DNA from: Gnetum montanum
Taxonomy: Eukaryota; Streptophyta; Gnetopsida; Gnetales; Gnetaceae
Direction of reading: 5' to 3'
Assembly: GCA_015680685.1 (NCBI GenBank)
Contig: MNCI01020368.1
Span: 94,631 to 158,630, forward strand
DNA length: 64,000 bases
Of the stretch, positions 1 to 11,208 are shown piece by piece; the first letter of the stretch is position 1, and each line of letters starts with the position of its first letter. The notes beneath the pieces are model-generated. The model searched no databases. It worked only from the letters and a program-made list of their open reading frames with translations, and was not told the origin of the DNA. A program made the translations under genes and the position numbers.

Positions 1-145
1 AAGTATAATCAGGAATATACTCATCGGGATGAGTATAAACTATCTTATACTATTTAGGACTTGGCTGGTTTAGGTTATGTTTTGTATGTTGTTGACTATC
101 TTCAGTGTTAGTCCTAGGTTAATTAACTTTATGAGAAGAAGTCAT
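1..145 (-). pseudogene. gag N-terminal fragment of element Z
   Basis: The minus-strand frame opens with ATG at 145-143 and runs off the window edge. It contains in-frame stops. It ends in a block reading YTHPDEYIP, which corresponds to the block after the gag start in element B (15029-15060) and in E (48540-48570). That block, and the position just after leader and primer site, identify it as Gag, the capsid precursor. It is decayed and cut by the window, so nothing can be said about the capsid domain itself. Confidence 0.6.
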
Positions 146-268
146 TTTTATCGGTGTGCTGTTTTACCATTATATAAGTTCTTATTTAACTAATTAACCC
201 AAAGGTTTGTTAAGGCTCACAATGATGTGAATGATTTCCTTATGTTCTAATTGATGTACAAACACTTC

Positions 269-288
269 GTCCCCGACAACGGCACCAA
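269..288 (-). other. Primer binding site of element Z (tRNA-Asp-like)
   Basis: On the minus strand the sequence directly after the LTR terminus is TTGGTGCCGTTGTCGGGGAC. It closely resembles the complement of the 3' end of plant tRNA-Asp used by Athila-type elements. It fixes the strand of the element and the inner LTR border at 289. Confidence 0.8.
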
Positions 289-1367
289 TGATGAGTGGTG
301 GGTATCCCTACACTCAACCATACGAATATGAGCATCGCACACACGATCCGGTTGAACTCCACAGACTAAATGCCTATACGCCGCAAGGAACACTTGGGGT
401 TAATTAATCGTTGTCTTCCTAGGTTTGCTTGTATGTGTCATGGTGTATGATTAAGAAATTCTGAGGTATATGATTTTTTTGGTATTTTACATTTTCTCCT
501 ATGCTAAGAGGAAAGGGTTAAGAAGCTAAGTCTAACTCTAACTAATGCACTAAGTTCCTAGTGTCAGCATCCATTCCCACTTGTTGTACACACCCTGAAC
601 TATGCAACTGTGGCTACCAAATGCTAATCGTTACTGGGATCACCACACGTAACACACATGCTCGAAGTGGTCGTACTAAGGCACTTAACTAACCTAAGTG
701 TGATAAGCATCCATTCCTTGGCTAACCGTACACATCCTTGAATGCTCGTAACCAAGTCGTACTTATCCCATGTTCTAGGAGTTGAGGGTGAGAGAGCCTA
801 ATTGCGATGAGTAGCCGATTCCTTGATTAGCCGTACACATTCATCATTGCTCGTAATCAAGTCGTACTCATACCGAGTTGCGATGAGCAGCTGATTCCTT
901 GATTAGTCGTACACATCCGTAGATGCTCGTAATCAAGTCGTACTCATACCGCACTAACAACAAGTAATAAATAACATGTAAGAAATAACAAGTAATAAAA
1001 CCTATCCATGTACTACAAGGTTTATTCACAAAGCTCATCTTTATTGCCGTACACAACTTGCGTTCAGGTACAAAGCTGCTCAAATAAAGATCCGTTCACT
1101 TGGGGACTCCTACTATGGGCACATGCAAATTAATCTATCTCTGGGGTGATCAATCTGCCAGAGCTTCACTACTTTACCCCTATCATTCTCAATAACGGAA
1201 GTGCCACCTCTTATTTATAGATATGGTGGCGGACTGCAATATCGCGTATGCGATATCACAGGGGACGACGCGATATCACATACGTGATATCACATGGGAT
1301 GCGATATCGCGACGGTTGCGATATCGCATACGCGATATTGCGGCTCATGCGATATCGCATTCCATCA
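289..1367 (-). repeat. 5' LTR of element Z
   Basis: The minus-strand LTR starts TGATGGAATG at 1367 and ends at 289 next to the primer site, giving 1079 bp with TG...CA ends. The TATA box CTATAAATAAG lies at 1220-1210. An AATAAAG-type polyadenylation region lies near 1045-1090. The 868-1083 open frame inside it is an LTR shadow also seen in element B and is not a gene. Confidence 0.85.
1236..1360 (-). promoter_or_regulatory. GATATC palindrome array in U3 of Z
   Basis: Eight GATATC-like cores start at 1238, 1252, 1272, 1286, 1303, 1320, 1334 and 1351, most set in palindromes such as GCGATATCGC. The spacings are 14, 20, 14, 17, 17, 14 and 17 bp. The array sits directly upstream of the minus-strand TATA box (1220-1210). 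It is CpG-rich within AT-rich DNA. A promoter or protein-binding function is inferred from position and from recurrence in sister LTRs. Confidence 0.7.
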
Positions 1368-1539
1368 TCAAGGATGACTTATGTTCTTGGGATATTTTCT
1401 CCAAATAAAGGAAGAGCTCTATACTAGTTCCCATGGTTTTTCTTTCACTTTGGAATTTTTCATGTAAATTTTTGTGTGCATTTTTCTTATTGTCTTTACT
1501 ATTTCAATTTGAAAATTTTATTAATTTCGTAACATTTAC

Positions 1540-1856
1540 TTCTAGTTAGATGAAGTAATATTTGGTGTCTATATGCTTTGATTTCTTATGTAGCACATGT
1601 TCGTTTGAGAATTAGATGGTTGTTCTATTATCACAAAATAGTTTGATTGGAAGACTAACTTTGATTCTTAAGTGTATCATGAGTTTCTTAAGTATATGTT
1701 GTATGCACTTAGCCATAGCTATGAATTTAGCTTCACAAGTTGAGAGACTAATTGAAGTTTGTTTTTATGATTTCCAATATACTACATTGTCTTTATAGAA
1801 TATTAAGACTCTTGATTTAGTTTTTCTATCATTATGATCTCCTCCCCAATAAGCAT
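1540..1856 (-). pseudogene. Ty1-copia RNase H, C-terminal part
   Basis: The minus strand encodes blocks typical of copia RNase H: AYWGGDHNDRKTKS near the insertion of A, then LSTCEAKFIAMA and, near the end, EHVLHKKSKHID. RNase H would remove the RNA template during reverse transcription. The frame continues upstream at 34353, on the far side of element A. Stops interrupt it. The stretch 1368-1539 is AT-rich 3' non-coding sequence of the same element, with no gene visible. Confidence 0.8.
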
Positions 1857-2725
1857 TGATGAATCATCGATCGATTGTGCCAACAATATCATGTTGATGT
1901 GACCACATTGATATGTACCCATTCATGCATGATTTGATGTGTTGATGCATATGTGTCGACACATATGCATCAATGAAGTATCTAGTCTTGCCTATATAAA
2001 TGCATGCACCTACTACATTTAAGATATTGATTCATTCATAGCTTAGCCAAACTCCCATATTTTGTTTCTCTTAGAGTTAGAATATTTTCTAAGTGCCCAC
2101 AGTAGGAGTTGAAAAGTGTATAGATCTTTATCCAAGCACAGATGTACTTAGACACTTTAGTATGAATGACAATAAAGATGAGCTTTCTAAATAAACCTTG
2201 TACCACCTAGATTTAGCTTAATGTTTACTTAATGCACTTTATTTTTCATGCAATTTATATTCATGCATTTAATTAATTAATTAATAACAAATAATTAACG
2301 CCCATAAGTATGACCATCTCGAGCATACGTTAATGCTTGGTACTCCTAGAAGCATGTAACACTCGGTAACCTAATAGTGTTGTAGTGTGTTCAAGATGTA
2401 TATGTCAAAAGGGAATTGATGCTTATGTTAGGATTAGTTAAGGCATTAGTTACTTTCTAGATTAATTAGCATTTAATTATTTTATTTTCATACTTAAACA
2501 AATTAGATAAAAATATAAAAATGATATAAATCATATGCCTTAGTTATACTTAACCATACCATTGTATCTCACAAGTGGAATTGGGAAGACAATAGTCATG
2601 TCCTTGAGATTCATTACCTAGATAAGGTGTACTTAGAGAGCTAAAGTCTATGAAATTCAACTAAATCTCTTAGTGAACACTGGTGATTCATATGATTGGG
2701 TGTAGGGACTACTCATTGCTCATCA
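1857..2725 (+). repeat. 5' LTR of element A
   Basis: 869 bp with TG...CA ends. U3 holds several palindromic motifs (TCGATCGA, TGTGTCGACACA, ATGCAT), then a TATA box CTATATAAATG at about 1992. It lacks the GATATC array found in B, F and Z, although R-U5 is clearly related. It ends at the primer site. Confidence 0.85.
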
Positions 2726-2745
2726 TTGGCATCATTGCTAGGGAC
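2726..2745 (+). other. Primer binding site of element A
   Basis: TTGGCATCATTGCTAGGGAC directly follows the LTR end. It is a mutated form of the tRNA-Asp-like primer site, best preserved in B (14769-14788). Confidence 0.75.
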
Positions 2746-2873
2746 TTTAATTAGTTATGTGTACTACCTATGAAATTATTGAAATTACATAAAATCATTG
2801 TAAAGGACTTAAAAGATAAAATCATTAATCTAACAAATTATATTAAAAAACACACTATTTTCCAAGAATTAAG

Positions 2874-5215
2874 ATGGCTTCTTATTGTAGGAAAAATTCC
2901 CCACCACTATTCGAGCACACTTCCAATCCAAGGCAAGAAGGCCTAAGACCACCCATGCCCAAACAATGGAAAGTGATCTATACTCACCTAGATGAGTATA
3001 TTTCAGATTTCATCTTCATCTTGCACCAAGATAAACAAATATAATGGAGGGACATAGAGGAAAACATCATGTTGCCCCCTAATTAATCAGTTCTTGCAAT
3101 GCTACTCCACAATCACATGAGATTGGCCATCACAAGGCTCAATGCTGAGTATGTTGTGCAAGAGCATCCCATCGATGCATAACAAAATAAAGATCAATAA
3201 ATGAAGGCTCACTATGAGGCATCAAAGGGAAAATGGTTCACATACCCCTTCTTCCTACTAGGCCAAAAGGAAGGAGAGGATCCCTTCTTGGGGGGTTCTC
3301 AAGACACAAACTTTCCTTCCCTTTTCTTCAATGAAGAGACCCTTAACCAGAATTTATAGATAACTATAAACAACCATGGTTCAAGAAAGAACATTCCCCA
3401 TAACCATGGGGACTCCAAAGAAGGGAGTCAAGGCAATAACAATGATAGGAATCATAATAACAACAAACATGGTGATCATAGTTGAGACCAAAGAAGAGGG
3501 AGTAGCATGTACCATTTTGGTGATGGCTCTCCTCTCTCTTCACCTTCCTTATCCTCATCATCTTCCTCCTCCAGCTCCAAATGAATCCATAGAGGGAGAG
3601 ACCATGATGGAGGTGATCGATGGGATAGAGATGATCATAGACCTTGCAAGAATAGTAGAGATTAGGGGTGTGGGTAATCAAGGGAGGTCCACCATAGAGA
3701 AAGAAGGAATAGCAAAGAGAATCATAGGCATCATGGCCATCATAGGGGCCATGACTATGATGAGCTCCTACTTGCAACTAGAAACATGATCAACATTGCA
3801 AAGGTTATAAGGATTCTAACAAGGCACGTGAAAAATAGTTAGATCAAATAATTGGACATGAACAATATTCCTAAGTTCAAAGGGAGATAAAATTCTGATC
3901 CATAGAACCATCTCCAAGTCTTTCATGATGCATGCATCTTACAGAATGTTGAGAAAAAATGGTAGAAACTAAAGTTGCTTCCCAAGATACTCATCAAGGA
4001 GGCTAAAAGTTGGTACTAGTCCTTAGAACTGGAATCAAATAGATGATGGAGTATGATGCTTGAACTCTTCAATGACAAGTATCAAATGTACTTCCAAGTG
4101 TCTAACCTAAAAAAGCATATCTAAGATTGGAAGTAAGGCATGCATGAATCCTTGGATGTGGAAATGGAAAGATATTACTCATTCTTTCATCAATGCCTAG
4201 GCCATGGCTTTTCTTAATGGGAGAAGCTACACCATATCATAGATGGTCTCTAAACAAAAATGAGGAAAACTCTTGGGTTTTATGCCCAAGTGAGGCTTTT
4301 AGAGCTAAGAGCCCATCAAATCCAAAGGCTAATAAAGCAAGTGTAAGTGGCCAAAGAATAAGATGAGTTGAGAAAAATGGAAAGTGTAGAGGAGTATAAC
4401 CAAGATCCTTCCATTCACAAAATGGAGGTTTGATTTTGTGATAATGAGGATGAGGCACCACTTGATGAAGTGGTACATTAAAAAACCTTGGTGATACAAA
4501 AGTTTGTTTCTGAAATATTGACCAAGGTAGAAAAAATGTTGAACTCTTTGAATGAAAAGTTCCAAACTACTCTACGAATTATAGAGGAGTTCAAAGAGTA
4601 AGGTAGTGGCCATGACTGCAAGAGAAGAAAGGAACTTGAACACATCCATCAGAGGGATAAGAGCAAAGCTACTTCCATTAAAGAGGTTGTGAAGTTCAAA
4701 ACAGATGATGATGGTGGATGTAACATTTACAAATATGAAAATCCTAAGGAATGTTATCCAATTCTATCATAGTTGTATGAATCTAGGGTGTAAGTTCTAA
4801 ATTCTAGATTGGTGAAAAGGCAACCACCTAGGAGGTTTCCTTATTCTCAAGGAAACTATAGATAGTTCTACCAATAAGCCTACTATCTAAGAGGAGTGCT
4901 AGCTCAACCTCATGAGTAGTACCAGTAGTGGCAACACCAAAAATCTTGGGGGATGCCACCCCTAAGGCAACAATGCCCTTACTAATAGCCAAATTCATAT
5001 AGGTACTATGTTCAATAGCTCATTTCTTTGCATGACTCTTCCAATCATGCCTCTTTGAACACCACTACTACCCTCTTGAGTATTATAAAGCATAATCAAA
5101 AGAGGGGAATCCCCATTTCCATATTATCCTCCTCATCCTTCTACACCTGTGCCTCCACCCTTAACTCAATTACCACCTGCTCCATCCATGCATGATGAAA
5201 TTCTAGCTCACCCAC
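2874..5215 (+). pseudogene. gag of element A (decayed)
   Basis: The start ATG at 2874 opens MASYCRKNSP, followed by YTHLDEY as in the sister elements. A basic His/Asp/Arg-rich low-complexity region (about 3380-3770) precedes the capsid-type retrotransposon gag domain (about 3800-4350), with blocks such as LDMNNIPKFKG, ELFNDKYQ and CLGHGFS. A Lys-rich linker and a Gln/Pro-rich C-terminus (about 4850-5215) follow. Numerous TAG, TAA and TGA codons and small shifts break the frame. The product would have been the structural Gag precursor. The open frames at 3364-3789 on both strands are shadows of the low-complexity part. Confidence 0.75.
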
Positions 5216-5394
5216 AATAGAGAAATACTACAAGGGTTGTTAACGTATAGCTAGCTCCCCAGTTGAGTGGTTTGAACAATAAATATAGAAAAAAAAACCC
5301 TTCTTTTGAACTAACATTCTTACTAAGCCCTCACAAACACCTACAGCTATTGATCCTATTTCTTCTTCCTTCTCTACAACATCATTTGAGATTC

Positions 5395-5910
5395 CTTCAA
5401 ACCAAATGCCTTCCAAAGTCCATACTATAATGTTGTCCTACGCAGTCATAGATTATCACCTTCCTAGGAAAAGATCTAATCCTAGGAGTTCCCTAATTTA
5501 CTTGTAAATCACTAGGAATGAGTCTTGTAAGGCTCTTCTATACTTTGGTTTTGGCGTCAATTTGATCTCATATGAAATGTACAAGGCTTGGAACTTGCCT
5601 CCTCTTAAGAAGAGCAATATTTGTCTTAAGTTAGCAAATAAATCCATCATTGTACTTGGGATTGGTGAAGGACATTATGACCACCACCTATGGGTGGTCA
5701 TATCCTGCTGACTACCTAGTGATCTAAGTTGAAAATTACAAGGGAGGCTTCCCAATCATTATGGGAAGGGCTTGGTTAGGTACAATTGATATGCAATTGG
5801 AAATTAGAGATCTCTCCTTGGATATTTCTAAGGAAAATGAGTTTGAAAAAATACAGAGGAAGCATGTTTCATGCATTGCATACATTGATGTAAGTTGTCA
5901 TTGTGTGTAG
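5395..5910 (+). pseudogene. Aspartic protease region of element A
   Basis: Homologous in order and sequence to the protease regions of B (17400-17967) and E (50995-51493). The block following the active site, VNLISYEMYKAWNLPPLKKS, is present. The active site itself is destroyed: where E has LLDSSSS this copy reads LLYFGFG, so the catalytic Asp is gone. Downstream blocks (GRLPN, then a frame change) match the FPIIMG region of sisters after a shift. Confidence 0.7.
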
Positions 5911-6439
5911 AAATTATGGACAATTAAAGTTACAACAATCACAACATGCATGCAGTGTGCAAATGTCACAAAAATTCAAAGGTGCTTATATGCAGTAGCC
6001 ACAAAATAGAAGGATACTCTATGGTTGATAGCTAAATTTGAAAGCAGTTCAACCATATGCATGGAACAAACTAAGAGCCTAACAAGTGTTTATGTTGAAG
6101 GCATGGATAGAATGGAGCAAATCCATCATCAACCTTCTAATGAACTTGATGACACTAATTGGGAAGAGTTGAAAATACTTGAGAGCTATAAATAGGAACC
6201 CCTAGAACTAAAAACTCTATCGATTGAAATGGAATATGCTTTTCTCAAAAATGGGAAGTTAGTCATTATCAATGTCAACCTTGCTTCTACATAAAAAAAT
6301 AAGCTATTGAAGGTGGTCAGAAAATGGTTAACAACCTTTGCTTGGTCATATCATGAGTTGACTAGAATTGATCCAAGGATATGCTAACATCATTTTTACA
6401 CAGATTCCTCCATTAAGCTAGAGGAAATAGCAATGATGA

Positions 6440-7665
6440 TTGAACCCTAAGTTGAAACAAATCATTAAAGAGAAGATTGAGAAACTCCTCAAGGTAGGGT
6501 TCATCTACCCCATTACAGATACTGAGTGGGTTAGCCCACTTATGATAGTGCCAAAGAAAGGTGGCAAGTGAAGGATCTGCATTAATTTTAGACTATTGAA
6601 TATGGTAACATACAAGAATCATTTTCCTTTGTCATTTGTGGACCAAGTGTTGGATACCATTTCTAGGCATTGTTATTATAACTTTCTAGCTAGTTATAGT
6701 GGCTATAACCAAATCTAGATTGCATCAAGGGATCATGCTAAAACTACATTCATGAGACCTTGGGGACTTTTTCATATAGAAAGATGTTGTTTGACTTATG
6801 CAATGCCCATTCAACATTCCAAGACCTTGTCTTTAGCATTTTCCAATAACAAATTGGTAGTAGGTTGGAAGTCTTCATGGATGACTTCTTTATCTATGGG
6901 GCTACACTTTAGCAAGCCCTAGACCATCTTACGTAAGTGCTAAAAAGGTGCATGGAGATAAACCTTAGGCTCAACTAGTAGAAAACCCATTTGATGATCC
7001 AAGAAGGCATTATTTTAAGGCACAAAATTTTCCAAAAAGGAATTGAGGTGGATCCTAAACAAATAATGGTCATCCAGGGAATAACTCGATAGCCAGAAAG
7101 AGTCAAAGATGTGAGGTCATTCCTTGGCCACATTGGCTACTATCAGCACCTTATCAAGAATTTCTCTCATATTGCCAAACCATTGATGGATCTGACAAAG
7201 AATGATGCTCAATTTATCTGGACTAAGAAATGTGAGCACGCATTCCAAAAGCTCATGGAAACTACAATTCTACAAGTACCTAATTAGTTCAAACCCTTCC
7301 ACATTATGATAGATGCATCCAATTATGCCTTGGGAGCCATGCTCACATAATTGGATGATCAGAAACATCCTTATTACATCCACTATGCAAGTAGAAGCAT
7401 TGTGTATGCACAATTGAATTACACCATCACTAAGAAAGAACTAATGGTAGTTGTGTATACCTTGGAAGAATTTAAGAACTATGTGTTAGGGTACAAGGTG
7501 TTTGTGCACATAGACCATAGTACAATCTAGTTCTTGATTAATATGCCAACAGTAAGTCCCTATGTCATACGGTAGCTAGTGATCTTGCAGGAATTTGATC
7601 TAACAATGGTAGATTGTAAGGGTACTAAGAACATGATTTCTGACCACTTTTCTTGGTAGATGGGA
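6440..7665 (+). pseudogene. Reverse transcriptase and RNase H of element A
   Basis: RT blocks in order are VSPLMIVPKKGGK, CINFRLLN, HFPLSFVDQVLDTISRH, SYSGYNQI and the catalytic box FMDDFFIYG (about 6874-6900). RNase H blocks follow at about 7300-7660 (DASNYALGAML and LQEFDL equivalents). The FPLPFVDQ and YSGYNQI forms are typical of the Athila/Tat branch of Ty3-gypsy. Stops occur throughout, including TAG at 6716-6718 where E has CAG (54875-54877). The enzyme copied the element RNA into DNA. This copy cannot. Confidence 0.8.
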
Positions 7666-7839
7666 CAACAAAGAGGAGAAGAACCCACTTTCAAATTAGT
7701 TTCATGATGAACTCCTCTTTACTAAAGTTGTAACTAAACAAGTGCCCAGATAAATCAACTGGTATAATGGCATTCTCACCTACCTTCTCACTAAAGAGAT
7801 GTCCCAAGAATGGAAGAATAAGAAGAAGTAATAGTTTCT

Positions 7840-8590
7840 TCACTAGGAAAAACACTTCATGAAAAATTAATGGATATCTTTACAAGATGTGCATCGATGG
7901 CCTGGTTAGATGGTATGTACATGATGATGATCAACGACATGTTCTTCAAGATGCTCATGAAGATCCTTGTGGGGGTTACTATGCTAGGAGATGCATAACC
8001 ATTAAAATCCTCATGGTAGCGTACTACTAGCCAACACTTTTTAGAGATTCCCATCACTTCATCCACTCCTATGAATGTAGCCAACATGATGGTTGGATGA
8101 TTGCTCATATGGAGGGACCTCAACAGTGGATCCAACCATTAGAGCCTTTCGACATTTGAGGCATCAACTTCATGGATCCCATCATTTCCATGTTTAATGA
8201 GAAGGTGTACATTATGATCATTGTTGACTACTACACTAAATGAGGGGAAGCTACAACCATCACAGATTACACATCTTCTACAACTACTTGGTTTGTATGA
8301 CAACATGTTGTAAATAGGTTTGAAGTGCCATGTGTACTTATTTCTAATAATGTAACTCACTTTACAGGCACCACCTTTCAAAAGCTCATGTAGTGCTTGG
8401 GGGTTGAACATAAATTAACAAACCCTTTCACCCCCAATCTAATGGTCAAGAAAAGTTTACAAATAGGAAGATCATAAAAATACTAAAAAGAACCATTAGT
8501 AAGTATAGGAAGGATTGTAGCACAAAACTTAACAATGTCCTTTGGACTTACTTCTTCACTTGGAAACTTCCTATTAGCAACTCTTCCTAT
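7840..8590 (+). pseudogene. Integrase of element A, first part
   Basis: The frame after RNase H carries integrase features shared with C (41760-42900): an N-terminal MDIFTRCASM-like block, a region equivalent to [15 protein letters not shown] near 8140-8180, ISNNVTHFTG near 8340 and HPQSNGQ near 8430. The second catalytic Asp reads Asn in ISNN. The frame stops at the insertion of D at 8590 and continues at 25588 in the same reading frame (TWKLPISNSSY, then DLIYKKLLALPIQ). Confidence 0.75.
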
Positions 8591-9053
8591 TGTGACATCT
8601 TGTTCCTAGATGTCATAAACATACAACTGCTTAATTTATTGCATTTATTATTTTCTTAGATAATATACTAGAAACATTATAAATATTTAATAAATTAATT
8701 AATTGGTAATTAAATAATTATTACTGAATAATGAAAAGAGGAAAACTTGGAGACTTTATTAATAGAAGAGAGTATTGTAACACCCTCTGGGTTATCTTCC
8801 CATGCCACTTAAGCCTTAGAGGCAATTTGACACTACCACCATAGTTAAGCTATCTTGCCAAAGGTGTGATCCCAACTTTGCAACTCCATGCCAGGCATCA
8901 CTTCTAACCTTGGCCTTAAATGGCATAGGTTAAACCCTTTCTTGAGGGATACATGAATAATCAAAACTCCTCATAACAAGGTGCTCCTTCATTTGAAGGT
9001 TAATTATATTGTTTACAATTGTTTCTACCCTTAACAAGGGATGAGATGTTACA
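8591..9053 (-). repeat. 3' LTR of element D with adjacent polypurine tract
   Basis: 463 bp, TGTGACATC...GATGTTACA on the plus strand. Right of it, 9054-9070 read on the minus strand is a purine-rich tract (AAGGGGGGTACAT) that fits the plus-strand primer of retrotransposon replication. It is about 45 bp shorter than the 5' LTR because of an indel in the middle. Confidence 0.85.
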
Positions 9054-9279
9054 ATGTACCCCCCTTAGGCATCTACATCATCCTTGAGCACTTCCTCTAT
9101 ATCTAGTTGCTTAGCTACTACTTCATTATTATGCTCCTCAGCTTCAGTTCCTTTATTTTCCTCATTATCATCTATACAAATAGAAGATCAAAAATTATAA
9201 AAAATATAATTTATTATATCCATAATAAATACAATTTATCATTCAATATTGTGATGCTCAAAACATTGGAGGTAAGTAT

Positions 9280-10700
9280 TTAAAATAAACTTCCTATTTT
9301 CCCAAGTCTGCTAATCAAAATTTGACCATTGAATAAGTACTTTGCTAATAGTTTTATTTCATAATTTCTTAGTTCATTTTTTCTTAATAGCAATGGGTCT
9401 AACTTCGAAGCTAATATTGTATTGTAATGGCAAGGTATTCCATTCCAACACATATGGTACATCATTTTTATGAGATTTCCTTAGCAATCTCACATGAAAA
9501 ACTAGATGACTTTTTAAGGTTGTTGGAAGATTCATTCAATATGCTACTTTGTCAATTATTTCAGAGATTTCAAAAGGTTCACAAAATCTAGGTGCCAATT
9601 TAGTTAATTTTCCTAGTTTAAAAGAACATCTAGTACATTTTACTCTCAGCAATACTTGATCTCCTACTTGGAATTCTTTTTTAAGCAGTGTTGATCTACA
9701 CATCCTTTATATTTATCTTGGGCAACTTGTAAATTTTGTTTAATCCTTGTGACAATGTTTTCCATTATTTTTATTTCTTCTTTCTTCCATTCCATTCTTA
9801 AGGTTGGATCTTCCTAAGTTAATGGTATGTGACAATTACATCCATATACTTCTTCGAATGGTGTTCAATGTATAGAACCTTAATAATTGTTATTATAGGA
9901 AAATTCTACCAAATGAGAATAATTCTCCCATGTTTTTGATATACTCCTGACATAGCTTCATAGGATATCTTCTAATATTATATTCACATGTTTGGTTTGT
10001 CCATCAGTCTTAGGGTGATAAGCTGTAATAAATTTCAACTGGGTTCCAAGTTCTCTGAAGAAATTTTTCCACAATTTGGATATGAACTTGGGATCTCTAT
10101 CTAAGGTGATAGATTTTAGACAACCATGCAATCGAAACACTTCACGTATGAATTTTTGGACCACTTCTTCTACTGTGTTTATAGATTTCAAAGTTATAAA
10201 ATGTGCCATCTTTGATAGATGATCAACCATTATGAAAATTGAGTCATTTCCCTTTTTGGTTACTAGCAATCCCACAATGAAATCCATAATGATATCTTTC
10301 CATTTCCAAGTTGGAACTTCCATAGGTTGTAATAATCCACTGGGTTTCCTTTATTAAGCTTTTATTCTTTAGCATGTTGGACAATTTTTAATGTATGAGG
10401 ACACATCATTCTTCATTCTAGGCCAAAAATAAGATTTTTGAATTATCATATATGTCTTAATATAACCTAGGTATCCTACATATGGTACTTAATGTGCTTA
10501 ACACAACAACCTTAGTCTCTAATTTCCTTCTAGTATGCACACTCTTTGTCCTTTCATAAATAAACTATTAGAGGTAAGTTGATATCTAGGCTCATAGGAA
10601 ATATTGGTTAAAATCTTTTTAAAATAAGTATCTTATTTGATTTGCTCCTTGATTTCTTCTTCGATAGGGGGCCTTGCCACACCTATCATTAAGTTCCACA
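9280..10700 (-). pseudogene. Integrase of element D with chromodomain-like C-terminus
   Basis: The best-preserved part is 10323-9958 on the minus strand: IIMDFIVGL (first Asp), a conserved VDHLSKMAHFI block, LDRDPKFIS (second Asp) and YHPKTDGQTKHVN. The third catalytic residue is changed: chromovirus integrases have DGQTERVN there, so the catalytic Glu is Lys. Upstream, around 10430-10370, the CxxC half of the zinc-binding domain remains as NCPTC. Toward the 3' end (about 9700-9280) decayed blocks such as VFHVRLLRK and VLIQWSNF resemble the chromodomain-type tail of plant chromoviruses. The enzyme would insert the DNA copy. Stops make this copy inactive. Confidence 0.8.
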
Positions 10701-10785
10701 TTCGACTAAGGGCATCAACTACCACATTTTTCTTACTAGTAATATATTTGATTTCAAAATCATATTCAACCAATAAGTCTATCCA

Positions 10786-11184
10786 TCACCTTTGACAAGT
10801 ATTCAAAATAGGCTCTCTTTGCAAATATTCTAAACTTTTATGATCTATTTTTAATACAAATCTTTTCCCATAAAGATAATGTCTCCAAACTTTCAAAGCA
10901 TAAACAATTGCTAGTAATTCTAAATCATGGGTTGAGTAATTTACATTGGCTCCTTGTAATTTATGAAATTCATAACATACCATTTTATCTTCTTGTGAAA
11001 GAAATACACTAATTCCTATTCCACGGGCATCCATAAATACTTCAAATGGTAATTCTTCATCTAGAATTCTCAAAATAGGTGTTTTTATAAGTAGCATCTT
11101 TAATCTAAGAAAAGATTTTCTGCATTTTTCATCAAACTTAAACACATGTTTCTCATGCAAAAGGTTAGTTAATGGGGCTACCAA
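10786..11184 (-). pseudogene. RNase H of element D
   Basis: An uninterrupted minus-strand frame of about 130 codons carries blocks typical of chromovirus RNase H: VFMDARGIG, YSTHDLELLAIVYALKVW and HYLYGKRFVLKIDHKSLEYL. It follows RT in the pol polyprotein and degrades template RNA during DNA synthesis. The domain is nearly complete and better preserved than the flanking RT and integrase, which contain stops. Confidence 0.85.
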
Positions 11185-11208
11185 GGTAGAATAATCTTTA
11201 CTGAAACA

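Larger units (their letters stand above)
1..1367 (-). mobile_element. Element Z: 5' end of a minus-strand Ty3-gypsy (Athila/Tat-type) element
   Basis: Reading on the minus strand, a complete 5' LTR (289-1367) is followed by a tRNA-Asp-like primer site (269-288), a short leader and the start of gag (145 down to 1). The rest of the element lies outside the window. The LTR has the same TATA region, AATAAAG region and GATATC array as elements B and F, so it belongs to the same family. It lies next to the 3' end of the copia backbone and probably inserted into it. Its target-site duplication would be TCAAG (1368-1372), but the other copy is out of view. Confidence 0.8.

Noticed and set aside
868-1083. 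Possible small protein shared with 14168-14356
   Set aside because: Both lie in the R/U5 part of LTRs. Similarity is explained by LTR homology, and other LTR copies break the frame.
1236-1360. CRISPR-like appearance of regularly spaced palindromes
   Set aside because: Plant nuclear DNA, repeats of only about 10 bp, no unique spacers of constant length, no cas genes; the array belongs to an LTR promoter.
1223-1408. Open frame with repeated RYRIRDIA-type residues, and similar frames at 62569-62943 and 58057-58284
   Set aside because: They run through the GATATC palindrome arrays, are in the U3 or promoter of LTRs, and sit on the non-transcribed strand. The repeated residues come from the DNA repeat.
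3364-3789. Overlapping 137-codon frames on both strands
   Set aside because: Shadow frames of the charged low-complexity region of gag in A; the real gag frame is a third one, shared with sister elements.
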